DNA of 39,366 nucleotides from SVTX01 sp045538195 (GCA_045538195.1 JAZSRA010000109.1:1-39366), one strand, 5' to 3'. Counted from the first letter of the stretch, positions 6,277 through 16,618 are shown. Notes: generated from the letters alone by a model not told the origin. Program-made: numbers and translations.

Positions 6277-9200
6277 GTGGCTGATGAAAAGATTTTATAT
6301 GACTTTCAAGGTAACGCATCGAGCCTAATTTCAGCCGCTCAACAAGCTATCGACGCTATGCGAAGCGTTGACCAAGCTCAAAATCAGCTCGCGTCTTCGA
6401 ATCCGTTTAATGGGATTGCTAATACTCTAAATAACTTGCACAATCAGTTAACTACAGTACGCGCAGCCCAGCAAGCGTTTTCCGGAGGTATAAATAGTGC
6501 ACGTGCAGCTTCTGAATCGCTAAAAGGTTCATTGGGAGGCGCTGTGAACAACTTGGCTATTATGGCTATGCGTATGAAAGACGCATACAACGCGGGCTAT
6601 GCTTTTAGCGGCTCCCAGAATGCTATAAAGTCAGCTGCTTCCGGCGCCTCTACTGTTCTAAATACGCTCGGAAGTTCTATCCAAAGTCAGATTCAAAATA
6701 AGTTTGGAACTTCACAACAGGCTATTCAAGGTTTTGCTTCGCGTATGAAAGAGGTGTCCAGTTACGCAACACTCTTTACGCAAGGAATGAATCCTGTTGC
6801 AAGAGCCCTTTCTTATACGTCTACTATGGCGAATGAAGGTAGAGCAGCCTTTGCACAATATCTTACGCCAATCATCCAGGCGCGTAAGTCTCTCGGAGAA
6901 ACTGGAGACGCAGCAAATTCAGCCGGTCAAAAAATCGGCAACACTAACAAAGAAATCAAGAACACCCAAAAGCAAACTACCGCAGGTACTGCCGGCGTAA
7001 AAAAACTTACGTCAGGATTCAACTCTTTAGCAAATGCCGCTAAAAGCGTTGGAAACACTATAAAAAGTACCTTCAAAGGTATGAGCTCTACAATTAGTAG
7101 CCTCGCATCAACTCTCGGAATCCTCGGCAGCAGCCTCTCTCTGGGCAACGTACTCGGCGAAGCCATTACCAAGTCAAACGAATACATCGAATCGTTAAAC
7201 TTGTTCAAAGTTGCCGCAGGCGATATGCAGGCCGAAATGCAGGCAAATATAGATGTTCTTGAGCATTATGGCGGTCTTGCTCCTTCGACTCTTATGACTG
7301 CTGCAGGTACTTTTAAGTTACTTGCAACAGAAATGGGCGTGGCAAGTAACAAAGCAGCCACTATGTCGAACTCTTTAACCAACGCAGCTGTTGACTTGTC
7401 ATCTTTGTTTAATAAAGATTTCCAAACAGTTATGGAAGATTTGGAATCCGGTATGCAAGGCATGACACGTGCAGTACGTAAGTACGGTATCGATATTTCG
7501 GAAGCCGCTCTTGCTGAAACTGCTGCTGCATATGGTATTCAAAAGAGCGTAGAAAACATGTCGCAGGCAGAAAAGATGCAGTTGCGATATGCTACAATTA
7601 TTCGACAGACTTCTCTTGCACAAACAGACTTTGCGCGTACTATTCAAACACCTGCAAATATGCTCAAGATCCTTAAAGAGCAGGTTTTGGAAGTCGGACG
7701 TGCTATTGGAAATGTTTTCCAGCCTGTTTTGCAAACCATTCTTCCCGTACTAATCAAATTCACGTTAGCTATAAAAACCGTTATAAGTGCTTTAGCTACT
7801 TTAGTTGGATATAAAGCTCCTGATACGGCGGCCCCTGATGCAGGTGCATATAAGGATGCAGCAGCTGGCGCTGGTGCCGTTGCGGATAATACCGCAGAAG
7901 CGGCAAAGCAGCAAAAGAAGCTTAACAACCTAATGGGTGGATTTGATGAAATAAACGCTATGCAAGATCCGAATGCTTCTTCGGGTTCTGGTAGCGGTGG
8001 AGTTGGTGGCGGAGATTTAGGTATTGAATTACCTACGTATGATAACCTATTAGCGCTCTCCGATTTCATGCCTAAGTTGAGGGAGGAAGCAGATCAAATT
8101 GCTAATTCCTTCATGACTTGGCTGGCTCCCATCCAAACAGCGTTTGCTACTGTACAATCCGCATGGGCTCCTGTTAGCACTGCTTTTAGTAATTTTGCTA
8201 CAGCGGTGCTTCCTACAGTATCTTCTGGATTACAGACAATTATTACCGGCGGTATTTTTTCGTTCTTATCTTCTTTGGGAACGGCTCTAAATACTATTCT
8301 ACCACCGTTAACTAGTTTAGCAAATACGTTGTTACCTGTTTTAGCTAATTCGTTTAACACGGTTGCTACAGTAGCAGGTACTTTAGTCGAAGTATTCGCT
8401 ACAGTGCTTGCAGGTGTAATGCCTTCAATGGAATCTTTAGGCACAGCATTTCACAATGATTTGTTACAGCCTTTAGTAGAAGGTATTCAAACTATAGCTA
8501 AAACAGCAGGTCCATCTCTTATAACTTTGTTCTCTACTTTGAACAGTACGATGGCAACTGTTATAAGTACAGTAGGCCCTCCCTTAACTCAATTGTTTAC
8601 TACTTTAGGAACTACTTTGCTTCCTATGATCTGTACACTTTTGAGCAACCTTATTAGTACGATTCTTCCTCCTTTAGCAACGTTCCTTGCAGGAATTATC
8701 GAAGCTCTTAATCCGTTTATAACGACTATAATGCCTATTATAAACGAATTGTTGGGCGTCATAGTTACCATTCTTGGAAACTTGCTTAATGCGTTATTGC
8801 CGCCGCTGCTTGAGATTATTCAAATAGCTATAGAAGCAATTACGCCGCTACTGGAAGCCGTACTTCCTCCTCTTATCGATTTGATAAGTCACTTAGGTGA
8901 TTTCCTGACGGAGCTTATCGAGGCTATAATGCCTCCTCTTATCGAATTGTTCGAAGCCCTTATCGTACCGTTAAGTGATATTTTGAGTGCATTGCTACCT
9001 CCCCTTATCGAATGTGTCGATAGGTTGTTAGCCGCTATAATGCCGCTTCTCACTAACGTACTTCCTCCTCTGATAAATATTGTAACAAGCCTTATCAAGC
9101 CAATTATGCAAATTATCGAGGAGTGCTTAGTACCTCTATTAGACATCATAATTACAATTTTGACTCCTATCTTAGAAGTCGTAATTAACATTATCGAAAT

Positions 9201-9927
9201 TCTTTTAGCGGTACTGCTACCTATAATAGACGTTATTGTGTCCATTATCGATTTTGCACTACAACCGTTTATTACTATCTTAAAGGTCATTATTGACGTT
9301 GTGAAGTTAGTAGTAGATATCGTGGTTCAAGTGTTCAATCGAATCAAAGACGTAGTAATGTCTGTAATACGCCAGGTAATTGACATATTCCAGAGCGTCG
9401 TAGATGTCTTTAAGAGTTTTATAAACTTTATAAAAGACAAGCTATGGGGAACCATAAAAGACGTATTCCAAAAAATAGGAGACTTCATTTCTAACGTATT
9501 TGAAGGAATTATTAACGGAATTATTTGGGTTGTTAATAAGGTTATTGACGGTATTAACCTGCTCATTAAAGGCATTTTAAGTCCGTTTAACGCTATCATC
9601 GATGGCTTAAATCTGATACCTGGTGTAGATATTCCAAATCTTAAACTCGAAATACCTAAGATACCTAAGATGGCAATGGGCGGTGTTGTAACCAGTGCTA
9701 CGGTTCTTGAAGCCGGTGAAGGTAGATATGACGAAGCAATTATTCCATTAGGAGAAAGTCCTCAGATGCGAGATCTTGTTTCTAAAATCGCCGATGCTGT
9801 AGCTTCTCGAGGCGGACCAGAAAGTCAATCCGATTCGGTTATCCAGGTATTCATAGGAAACGAAATGCTTGACGAGTACGTATATAGCGTACAACGTAAA
9901 CGAGAATTACAAACGAACGGAGGTTAA
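6277..9927 (+). CDS. Tape measure protein
   Basis: This is the largest gene (about 1216 residues); its product sets tail length and is threaded through the tube. I choose the GTG at 6277, 6 nt after GAGGTG; a GTG at 6268 overlaps that site. Order: N-terminal Q/A/S-rich coiled coil (1-330), a tape-measure core with A-A-G-T-F and G-I-D-I-S-E-A-A-L-A-E segments (about 335-430), then a G/S-rich linker near 570-580. A very hydrophobic region (about 660-1010) follows, with repeated P-P-L-I/L-P-P-L units, then amphipathic helices. The C-terminus carries M-G-G-V-V-T-S-A-T-V-L-E-A-G-E and D-E-A-I-I-P-L-G, typical of Firmicutes tape measures. I see no peptidase or lysozyme domain. Confidence 0.9.
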   Translation: MADEKILYDFQGNASSLISAAQQAIDAMRSVDQAQNQLASSNPFNGIANTLNNLHNQLTTVRAAQQAFSGGINSARAASESLKGSLGGAVNNLAIMAMRMKDAYNAGYAFSGSQNAIKSAASGASTVLNTLGSSIQSQIQNKFGTSQQAIQGFASRMKEVSSYATLFTQGMNPVARALSYTSTMANEGRAAFAQYLTPIIQARKSLGETGDAANSAGQKIGNTNKEIKNTQKQTTAGTAGVKKLTSGFNSLANAAKSVGNTIKSTFKGMSSTISSLASTLGILGSSLSLGNVLGEAITKSNEYIESLNLFKVAAGDMQAEMQANIDVLEHYGGLAPSTLMTAAGTFKLLATEMGVASNKAATMSNSLTNAAVDLSSLFNKDFQTVMEDLESGMQGMTRAVRKYGIDISEAALAETAAAYGIQKSVENMSQAEKMQLRYATIIRQTSLAQTDFARTIQTPANMLKILKEQVLEVGRAIGNVFQPVLQTILPVLIKFTLAIKTVISALATLVGYKAPDTAAPDAGAYKDAAAGAGAVADNTAEAAKQQKKLNNLMGGFDEINAMQDPNASSGSGSGGVGGGDLGIELPTYDNLLALSDFMPKLREEADQIANSFMTWLAPIQTAFATVQSAWAPVSTAFSNFATAVLPTVSSGLQTIITGGIFSFLSSLGTALNTILPPLTSLANTLLPVLANSFNTVATVAGTLVEVFATVLAGVMPSMESLGTAFHNDLLQPLVEGIQTIAKTAGPSLITLFSTLNSTMATVISTVGPPLTQLFTTLGTTLLPMICTLLSNLISTILPPLATFLAGIIEALNPFITTIMPIINELLGVIVTILGNLLNALLPPLLEIIQIAIEAITPLLEAVLPPLIDLISHLGDFLTELIEAIMPPLIELFEALIVPLSDILSALLPPLIECVDRLLAAIMPLLTNVLPPLINIVTSLIKPIMQIIEECLVPLLDIIITILTPILEVVINIIEILLAVLLPIIDVIVSIIDFALQPFITILKVIIDVVKLVVDIVVQVFNRIKDVVMSVIRQVIDIFQSVVDVFKSFINFIKDKLWGTIKDVFQKIGDFISNVFEGIINGIIWVVNKVIDGINLLIKGILSPFNAIIDGLNLIPGVDIPNLKLEIPKIPKMAMGGVVTSATVLEAGEGRYDEAIIPLGESPQMRDLVSKIADAVASRGGPESQSDSVIQVFIGNEMLDEYVYSVQRKRELQTNGG

Positions 9928-9932
9928 TCTAT

Positions 9933-10307
9933 ATGGCTAAACAAGCTCTCTTATATGTAGATGGCGTCGAATTGCCTAATCCTACACAATATGATGTAAC
10001 TGTTTTAGACATTGATAGCTCCGAAACAGCTCGTAACGAACGCGGTATAATGACTCGTAATAGAGTGCGACAAGGTGCAGTAAAAATAAATCTATCCTGG
10101 ACTCTTCGGAGTCCAGAGATAGCAGCTCTCTTGGCCGCGGTTACTCCAGCATCTTTTTCTGTAAGGTTTTTCGACCCGAAAACGTACAACTACGGAAACG
10201 CTACAATGTACGTAGGTGATCGTACTTGTACAATGAAGCTATATACACCCGACATGGATTTCGACGAAATCCTTTGGGAGTATAAAATGAATTTCATCGA
10301 GTATTAA
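9933..10307 (+). CDS. Small distal tail protein, function unassigned
   Basis: This 124-residue beta-rich protein lies between the tape measure and the tail-tip gene. The opening L-L-Y-V-D-G-V-E-L-P-N-P-T-Q-Y-D-V-T and a middle R-x-R-V-R-Q-G-A-V-K-I-N-L-S-W resemble a small family of tail proteins found after tape measures in Clostridia phages (DUF6711-like, from memory). It is shorter than a normal distal tail (Dit) protein, so it may be a minimal hub component. CGGAGG precedes the ATG. Confidence 0.55.
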   Translation: MAKQALLYVDGVELPNPTQYDVTVLDIDSSETARNERGIMTRNRVRQGAVKINLSWTLRSPEIAALLAAVTPASFSVRFFDPKTYNYGNATMYVGDRTCTMKLYTPDMDFDEILWEYKMNFIEY

Positions 10308-10318
10308 AGGAGGACCAT

Positions 10319-12700
10319 ATGTATCCAGTATCCAAAGAATATTTAAGAGCTATAAGACAGCTTGACAGGACTTGGGCTCTGGACCTGCATATGTATCTTC
10401 GCTCCGGCGTAGAGCTGGCTCTTACTGAAACGGATATCGTCCAAGGATCATTCGTTTTTAAGGAAGGCTCTACGTGCGGAGACTCGATACAAACAGGTTC
10501 CACTTATGCTAATGGTATTGACTTTACTTTAGTTAACGACCGTGCTCAATTTTCTGATTACGATTTTAGTAACGCTAAAGTAACTGCACGTGTAGGATTA
10601 CAAGTAACCCGAAATCCTATATACGCTATTAAACCTGCTTTCGCAGTAGGTTGCCCCATACCAGAAGCACTTATATCGGGAGAGATGTTAGAAATTCATT
10701 TCCCCGAAATCTCATATCCCGTTCCGAAGAACCAGTGTATTTTTGTTACTGAATCTTTTGAACTTTGGGCCTATGCGGCTAATCGCCAATTAGTATTTAT
10801 AGAGCCTTCGACAACTGAGCACAGCGTCTCATTGCCCGAAAGCGTTGTAGGTGTTAAAGTACTTTGTCAAGGAACGCACGTAACTGTACAAGATTATTCG
10901 ACCTCCGAAAACTTACTCACTCTCGAGCTCGAAACACCTCTTGCAGGTTCCTTACAGATGTATGCAGCCGACACGACCATTAAAGACTTTGGCATTAGCT
11001 ACTTAAAAATAGGGGCCTCTGCTGAATATTTCGGAGTTCCTTTAGGTTCTATGACTTACGATGCGGTCGAGGCTGCTATGAATGGTTTTTGGAACAGCGT
11101 CTCAAGCGAGTATTGGTATCCCAATCCCGATATGCTTGCGAATCTAATTATAGAAGCCTCTATAGACTTCGAGTACGTGCCGCTAGGAATTTTCAATGTA
11201 GTAACTTCAGGTAAAAAGTTATCTACAATTCCTTTTAGTTGTCTGGACGATATGTATAAAGCAAACAAAGCTTTGTCGTCTTTGCACATGACCTATCCAA
11301 TCTCACTCCAAGCGATGTTTGATTTACTTTGTATTTTATGCGGAATCTCGTCTACAGCATCCCTGCGCAACGAGCTCGCAGAGCTAAATATATTAGTAAA
11401 TTCGTTTGAAGAACAAGATTTTTCGGTACGTGATATATTTGGATTTATGGGTGTGCTTCTTGCAAAAAACTTGCGCATAAATCGTCAAGGCCTTTTAGAA
11501 TCGTTTTGGTATGAAAATTCCGGACAAACCACGGATCCTGATATTCGTGTAGGAAACGGTTCGTACGAAGATTCACTTGTAACAGTTACAGGGGTATCGA
11601 TTACGGATAGTTCCTCGAATACTTACATGGCTGGTGAAAATTCTTACGTAATAGAATTTGAACTAAATCCGTTAATTCAAAATGAAGGCATTGCACAAAA
11701 TGCAGCAAACCTTAATTTGCAACGTTTTATTCAGATTCCTTACCATCCTTGTAACGTATTGTTTATTGGAGATCCTTCGTGGCAAGCAGGAGATGTGGTA
11801 GAGCATATTAGAGAAGGTTTTAGTAATGTAACGGTTCCCGTTATGTTGCACAGCTACAAATTCCGCGGGACCGGAACCTTAGAAACAAAGGGTACTACCG
11901 CAGAGCAGTCAAGCCAACTCTCGGCAACTGCTAAAAAGCTTTTGAAAGTTCAGACGCAAGCAAAGAAAGACTTGAATGCTGGCCTCACTAATATGCAGCA
12001 AAACATCTTGAATCAAACTGAACTCATTACTTCGGCTTTAGGCTTTTGGCCTAAAATTGACTATAATGCTGATGGAAGTATCAAGGCCTATTATCTTATG
12101 AGTACGCCTGAAGATACTGAGGACACTACTGTATGGGCCTTCACATCTACAGGTATAGGCGTATCGCATACGGGTATTGCAGGTCCTTACACAAGTTCTT
12201 GGACATCAAGTGATACTATCGTTGCACAAGTAATTACGGCAGATATGATTCAGACAGGCGTTCTTGCGGCTCTTGATAATCTTCTAACGATTGACCTTAT
12301 GAACGGCCAATTTAAGGCAGTTACTGAAAAAGGTTCAACCACAATTGAAGGAAATGAGGCCACATTCCAATATTGGAATTCCCACGTACCTACGAAGCCG
12401 CCTGTAGCGTATATTCGAATAGACGCCGATGAAAGTGATTCGAGCGACTATACAGCTGCCTTACGCATAGTGTTTGCATCTAATGATGGATCTACATACG
12501 CATATATCGGGCAAGACATTACGCACGCTGCTAATGGTTCTGTACCGACCGTCGTAGGGCCTTTGACAATCAGGCATTCGTTACCTATTAGAATAGAAGA
12601 TTCTTTAGAGGTTATGGATTCTCTGATTTATGACGATATGCGTATTCAGCGAAAAAACGATGAAGCCGGAAACACAGGCGTTGATTTTGTATTTATCTAA
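10319..12700 (+). CDS. Tail tip / tail-associated structural protein
   Basis: This 793-residue protein starts with A-I-R-Q-L-D-R-T-W-A-L-D-L-H, has AAAGGAGG before the ATG, and occupies the hub/tail-tip position after the small distal protein. The N-terminal half looks like a hub domain (beta strands with phage tail-tip style S-F-V-F-K-E-G-S). The C-terminal third includes a helical stretch (S-A-T-A-K-K-L-L-K-V-Q-T-Q-A) leading to T-G-I-G-V-S-H-T and repeated beta strands, a fibre-like extension. No endopeptidase or glycosidase catalytic motif is evident. It likely links the tail tip to the fibre encoded next. Confidence 0.7.
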   Translation: MYPVSKEYLRAIRQLDRTWALDLHMYLRSGVELALTETDIVQGSFVFKEGSTCGDSIQTGSTYANGIDFTLVNDRAQFSDYDFSNAKVTARVGLQVTRNPIYAIKPAFAVGCPIPEALISGEMLEIHFPEISYPVPKNQCIFVTESFELWAYAANRQLVFIEPSTTEHSVSLPESVVGVKVLCQGTHVTVQDYSTSENLLTLELETPLAGSLQMYAADTTIKDFGISYLKIGASAEYFGVPLGSMTYDAVEAAMNGFWNSVSSEYWYPNPDMLANLIIEASIDFEYVPLGIFNVVTSGKKLSTIPFSCLDDMYKANKALSSLHMTYPISLQAMFDLLCILCGISSTASLRNELAELNILVNSFEEQDFSVRDIFGFMGVLLAKNLRINRQGLLESFWYENSGQTTDPDIRVGNGSYEDSLVTVTGVSITDSSSNTYMAGENSYVIEFELNPLIQNEGIAQNAANLNLQRFIQIPYHPCNVLFIGDPSWQAGDVVEHIREGFSNVTVPVMLHSYKFRGTGTLETKGTTAEQSSQLSATAKKLLKVQTQAKKDLNAGLTNMQQNILNQTELITSALGFWPKIDYNADGSIKAYYLMSTPEDTEDTTVWAFTSTGIGVSHTGIAGPYTSSWTSSDTIVAQVITADMIQTGVLAALDNLLTIDLMNGQFKAVTEKGSTTIEGNEATFQYWNSHVPTKPPVAYIRIDADESDSSDYTAALRIVFASNDGSTYAYIGQDITHAANGSVPTVVGPLTIRHSLPIRIEDSLEVMDSLIYDDMRIQRKNDEAGNTGVDFVFI

Positions 12701-12715
12701 GAAGGGAGGACATTT

Positions 12716-14743
12716 ATGGCAACTTTATTTAACTCCACAAGATGGACAGATTCGAATCCTGCCATATATATTTCAGCTACGTACGAAACACGTAATAGAA
12801 CGTCTACAACTGTAGATATTCGCGTTGTAGCTTCGGTAAGCGCTGTTTATGGTAGTTCGTATTATGGCTATAATATCCAGCTAAGATGTCGTTATGGCTC
12901 TTATAACAGCGGATATTGTATGGTTAAGAACAATTCTCCTAATAAATGGACTTCCGCAATTACGTACGACTTTGGTTGGCATACTGTAAGCGCCTCTGCA
13001 GCTACGACTACTATGACGGCGTATATCGATACCGAGACTAACTCGGGAAGAGCAGATACTACGTTTTCAGGAACATGTTCTTTTGCAGTAGGCAACACAG
13101 CACCATATTGGCCCTCGGGAGCTACCTTTAGTCTTAACTATACAGGTACTGTCGCAGAAAATGTATCTACAATTACTGCAACTACTTCTGGGGCCAAAGA
13201 CGATCAAAGCAATACAATTACGTATAGGTACAGATGGTACAGAGCAGGTTCTTTAGTACGTACTCAAGAAACTACTTCTAAGTCTGATTCATATAGTTGG
13301 TCAAACGTATCGGCGGGCCAAGCTCTTTACTGTATTGTAGATATAAAGGATTCTTTAACGTCGTACGCTAACGCTAAAACCTCGAATACTATTACTAAAA
13401 ATACGTTAACAGGCGCGTCTATAACTACGGCCCCTGCGATATATTTTGATACTCAAAGTATTACCTTAGTAAGAGGTTCGGGAACAAATACAAACGGTAA
13501 TGGTACTTTTACCTACTCTCTCACGGGAAATATTACCATCTATAACGGTACTTGGAGTGCATCAAATACTTCTTTAGTTCTTACTATTTGGAGAACAGGA
13601 GATCCTACTCCAAGCGGTGCCTATATTAGGTTCGACGATATTAAAGCATACTTCCGCAACTCAAATTACTATGGTAGTTTTACGTTGACTTTACGTACTA
13701 CGAACGCTTATGGTACATATAAGACAACTACTAAAAGCGTTTCAGTAAACTTAAGACAAAATCCGACAGCGTTTTCTCTAAACGCTCCCACAGGTACGTA
13801 TGATTTTTCGTTTGGAACGTATTACGTAATAAACCAAAAGCCTATAAGATTGTCGTGGAGTGCTTCTTCGGACTTATTAGGAGGTACAATTACCTATAGC
13901 GTATATGTCTCCATTGACGGGGGCGAATGGACTCTTTATACTACAACCACTAATACGTATTGTAACTATACAGGTAATGGCGTAAACAGATCTTGCACAT
14001 TCTTATATCGTGTAAAAGCTTCTACGACTTATGCCTATGAACGTACAGTTACACAAGGGGATAGTTCTAAAATCACGCTTCACTATTATAACCTTCCTAC
14101 TTTGGAAAATATTGTAGTGATTCGAAATCCTAAGAACTATACAATACAGTGGAAAGTAAAACAAAATACTTCTTTACCAAACACTCTTCGAGAAGATACC
14201 TTTGTACTAAAGAAAGTAGATGGAGATGTTTTACTTACCTTTAATGTATCACATGTATCTGGTACGACACAGTTTACTACTCCTGTAAAAACACTGGACG
14301 TAGATGCAGAAATTACTTCATACGTATTGGAGATTTCAGGCACAGACCAGACGGCGGCTGTAATGGGTCTAACTCCTGTACCTGTGTATTACGTAATACC
14401 ACGATATGCCGCAAGACTAACTGTACGTCAGAAAGGCGTAGGCATTAACGCCGTTGCCGGAGATGCTACATCATTTATGATACATGCAAATCCTTTTGTA
14501 CAGTTAGATGGAGCCTCTCATATCGGAGGTTTTTCAGAAAATCCCGTAGCATTTTACGACAAAATATACTATGATGCTAATGGGGATATTCGAGCTGCTG
14601 TTGACGTATCAGCCGCTGAAACAATTATTTGTTATATCTTTGATGCATCAGGTTTTCGCAAAGGTACTACCACTACCAAGGAAAGTGCCGTTGCAGATGA
14701 TGTAGTCGAAATTAACAAATGGACCTATGTTACTATAGCGTAA
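12716..14743 (+). CDS. Tail fibre-like protein with Ig/FN3-type beta domains (DUF859-like)
   Basis: This 675-residue protein is very rich in T, S, Y, N and G with almost no long helix. Repeated Ig-like beta segments include I-T-Y-R-Y-R-W-Y-R and Q-A-L-Y-C-I-V-D-I-K-D-S near residues 170-215 and S-I-D-G-G-E-W-T-L-Y near 400. Near the C-terminus, R-Q-K-G-V-G-I-N-A-V-A-G is like the KGVGIG turn of Siphovirus DUF859 fibres. It lies directly before the endolysin and after the tail tip. It probably contacts the host surface; it carries no DGR repeat. Confidence 0.7.
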   Translation: MATLFNSTRWTDSNPAIYISATYETRNRTSTTVDIRVVASVSAVYGSSYYGYNIQLRCRYGSYNSGYCMVKNNSPNKWTSAITYDFGWHTVSASAATTTMTAYIDTETNSGRADTTFSGTCSFAVGNTAPYWPSGATFSLNYTGTVAENVSTITATTSGAKDDQSNTITYRYRWYRAGSLVRTQETTSKSDSYSWSNVSAGQALYCIVDIKDSLTSYANAKTSNTITKNTLTGASITTAPAIYFDTQSITLVRGSGTNTNGNGTFTYSLTGNITIYNGTWSASNTSLVLTIWRTGDPTPSGAYIRFDDIKAYFRNSNYYGSFTLTLRTTNAYGTYKTTTKSVSVNLRQNPTAFSLNAPTGTYDFSFGTYYVINQKPIRLSWSASSDLLGGTITYSVYVSIDGGEWTLYTTTTNTYCNYTGNGVNRSCTFLYRVKASTTYAYERTVTQGDSSKITLHYYNLPTLENIVVIRNPKNYTIQWKVKQNTSLPNTLREDTFVLKKVDGDVLLTFNVSHVSGTTQFTTPVKTLDVDAEITSYVLEISGTDQTAAVMGLTPVPVYYVIPRYAARLTVRQKGVGINAVAGDATSFMIHANPFVQLDGASHIGGFSENPVAFYDKIYYDANGDIRAAVDVSAAETIICYIFDASGFRKGTTTTKESAVADDVVEINKWTYVTIA

Positions 14744-14781
14744 TGCTTTAGTATAAAAAAAAATATTTGGAGGTACACGCA

Positions 14782-15855
14782 ATGAAAATCATCACAGCTA
14801 TGGCTACACAGAATGACTGCTATAAAGCAGCCAAGAAAATGCCTCGAGGCCCTGAAGGTATCGTAGTGCATTCCACAGGAGCCAACAATCCCTATTTGAA
14901 GAGGTATGTAGACGCTCCTGAAGAAGTGGGTAAAAACCAGTACGGTAACCACTGGAATCAGCCCTCTTCGAAACTCGGCAGAGAAGTATGTGTACACGCC
15001 TTTATCGGCTATGCCCTAAACAAGGAAGTAGCAGTTGCCCAAATTCTTCCTTACGACATTTGTTGTTGGGGTGTTGGCAAAGGTTCAAAGGGATCCTACA
15101 ACTACGACCCTGCGTACATCCAGTTTGAAATGTGCGAAGACGCTCTTACCAATGAAGAGTACTTCAACGCTGTAATGAAGACTGCCCAAGAGTATTGCGC
15201 AATGCTTGTCAAGCAGTTCAACATCCCCATCAAGAACATCGTGGGACACTACGAAGCACATAAACTGGGTTACGGCAGCAATCACGGAGATCCTCTTAAC
15301 TGGCTCTCTCGCTTCGGTAAGGATATGGACTGGTTCCGTAACGAAGTTGAAAAGCTCGTAAAAGCTGCGGCGCCTACTCCTGCGCAACCTACGCAGCCCG
15401 CTGCGCCTACCGCCCCTAGTAAGAAACCAGAGGTAGGAGATATTGTGCAGTTTGAAGGCGGTTACCATTATCGTAGTTCTAATGCTACGAGTCCTACTGG
15501 ACAAAAGCAAGCTCCCGGACCTGCTAAGGTAACTGGATACTATCCTAAAGGAAAACATCCGTATCACGTAGTTCATACGAACTCTCGTTCGAATGTTTAC
15601 GGCTGGGTAGACGAAGATGCTATTATCGCTGAAGACACTTTCTATAAGTTCAAAAAAGGCGATAAGGTAAAAATCAAGGCAGGCGCTTCTTACTGGTCTG
15701 GTAAAACTGTTCCTGGATGGGTTCAGAAAGATACCTGGATCGTACACGAAGACCAGCCCGTGACAAGCGATCGCGTTGTCATCAACAAAAACGTGTCAGG
15801 TAAAAACGCGATTATGAGTCCTATCTCCGCGGAGTTCTTGACCCTTGTAAAATAA
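14782..15855 (+). CDS. Endolysin: N-acetylmuramoyl-L-alanine amidase with SH3-like wall binding
   Basis: The start is the ATG at 14782, 8 nt after TTGGAGG, giving 357 residues. The N-terminal amidase domain has I-V-V-H-S-T-G (zinc His), V-H-A-F-I-G-Y-A-L and N-I-V-G-H-Y-E-A-H with G-D-P-L-N-W, as in PGRP/Amidase_2 enzymes that cut the bond between muramic acid and the stem peptide. A P/A/T-rich linker (about 200-218) joins two SH3-like modules: V-G-D-I-V-Q-F-E-G-G with V-Y-G-W-V-D, then F-K-K-G-D-K-V-K-I-K with G-W-V. There is no signal peptide, so release depends on the membrane proteins encoded next. Confidence 0.92.
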   Translation: MKIITAMATQNDCYKAAKKMPRGPEGIVVHSTGANNPYLKRYVDAPEEVGKNQYGNHWNQPSSKLGREVCVHAFIGYALNKEVAVAQILPYDICCWGVGKGSKGSYNYDPAYIQFEMCEDALTNEEYFNAVMKTAQEYCAMLVKQFNIPIKNIVGHYEAHKLGYGSNHGDPLNWLSRFGKDMDWFRNEVEKLVKAAAPTPAQPTQPAAPTAPSKKPEVGDIVQFEGGYHYRSSNATSPTGQKQAPGPAKVTGYYPKGKHPYHVVHTNSRSNVYGWVDEDAIIAEDTFYKFKKGDKVKIKAGASYWSGKTVPGWVQKDTWIVHEDQPVTSDRVVINKNVSGKNAIMSPISAEFLTLVK

Positions 15856-15874
15856 TCTTTCGGAGGTAACAAAC

Positions 15875-16174
15875 ATGCCAGACAATTTAGTAGTTGCCTG
15901 GATTGCATGTGCCGTAGGAGCCATTCTTCTGATTGGCTCCGTAGGCACAATAATTGCAAAGTGGATTAAGCCTTTAATGGACATGAAGAAGCGTCTTAAG
16001 TCCTTGGAGTATTATAGAACTGAACATGCTAAAGTTTCAGAAGACTTACAAGAATGTACACATTTGCTTTGTAAAGTAATGTTCATTATGCTTGATCACG
16101 AAATCACAGGAAACAGTATCGAAGGTCTGAAAAAGACTCGAGAAGAATTACGAGAATATCTTATCAACAAATAG
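15875..16174 (+). CDS. Small membrane lysis-associated protein (one TM plus coiled coil)
   Basis: This 99-residue protein has one N-terminal membrane helix (A-C-A-V-G-A-I-L-L-I-G-S-V-G-T, about 10-30) followed by a charged helical tail. TCGGAGG precedes the ATG, immediately after the endolysin gene. Position and topology fit an accessory lysis protein of the XhlA/holin-partner type. A tail-end membrane anchor is possible too. It has no enzyme motif. Confidence 0.6.
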   Translation: MPDNLVVAWIACAVGAILLIGSVGTIIAKWIKPLMDMKKRLKSLEYYRTEHAKVSEDLQECTHLLCKVMFIMLDHEITGNSIEGLKKTREELREYLINK

Positions 16175-16183
16175 GAGGCTATT

Positions 16184-16474
16184 ATGGAAAAATATCTTGC
16201 AATCGCTGGAGGTTTAGTATTCTTGGTTCAGTTGACCATTCAACTTATCAAAGAACTTCCTCTCATTAACAAAGTGCCCACAAGTGCTGTAACAATGATT
16301 TTGTCTATTGTATACAGCGAACTCGCTTTAGTAATCTACGCCCAATACGCGAGCATTACTCCTGCCTGGTATCTTTATGTAGGTACCTTCTTCGGAGGTC
16401 TCGTTGTGTCCTACGTAGCAATGTACGGTTGGGAAAAGATTAAAGAGCTTTGGGAACGCAGTAAAACTAAATAA
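16184..16474 (+). CDS. Holin
   Basis: This 96-residue protein has about three hydrophobic helices (about 4-22, 33-53 and 60-82) and a charged C-terminal tail (E-K-I-K-E-L-W-E-R-S-K-T-K). It is the last gene of the rightward block, after the amidase and before the terminator. Size, topology and position fit a class I-like holin that makes the membrane lesion for endolysin release. Confidence 0.75.
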   Translation: MEKYLAIAGGLVFLVQLTIQLIKELPLINKVPTSAVTMILSIVYSELALVIYAQYASITPAWYLYVGTFFGGLVVSYVAMYGWEKIKELWERSKTK

Positions 16475-16484
16475 TTAAATAAAC

Positions 16485-16528
16485 AACAAGCCCATTCTAT
16501 CTGTTGTAGAATGGGCTTGTTTTCTGTT
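16485..16528. terminator. Bidirectional terminator between convergent blocks
   Basis: AACAAGCCCATTCTA (16485-16499) pairs perfectly with TAGAATGGGCTTGTT (16507-16521): a 15-bp stem with a 7-nt loop and T-rich sequence on both flanks. It ends the rightward late transcript and can also stop leftward transcripts leaving the 16619 gene. The rest of 16529-16618 shows nothing I can assign. Confidence 0.9.
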
Positions 16529-16618
16529 AAAAATCGCTTTGTATAGCGCGCAAAACCATAGCAAATTCAAGAGATTTTTTCTTCTGCATATAAATATATA
16601 GCTACGATAAAAAGCTTG

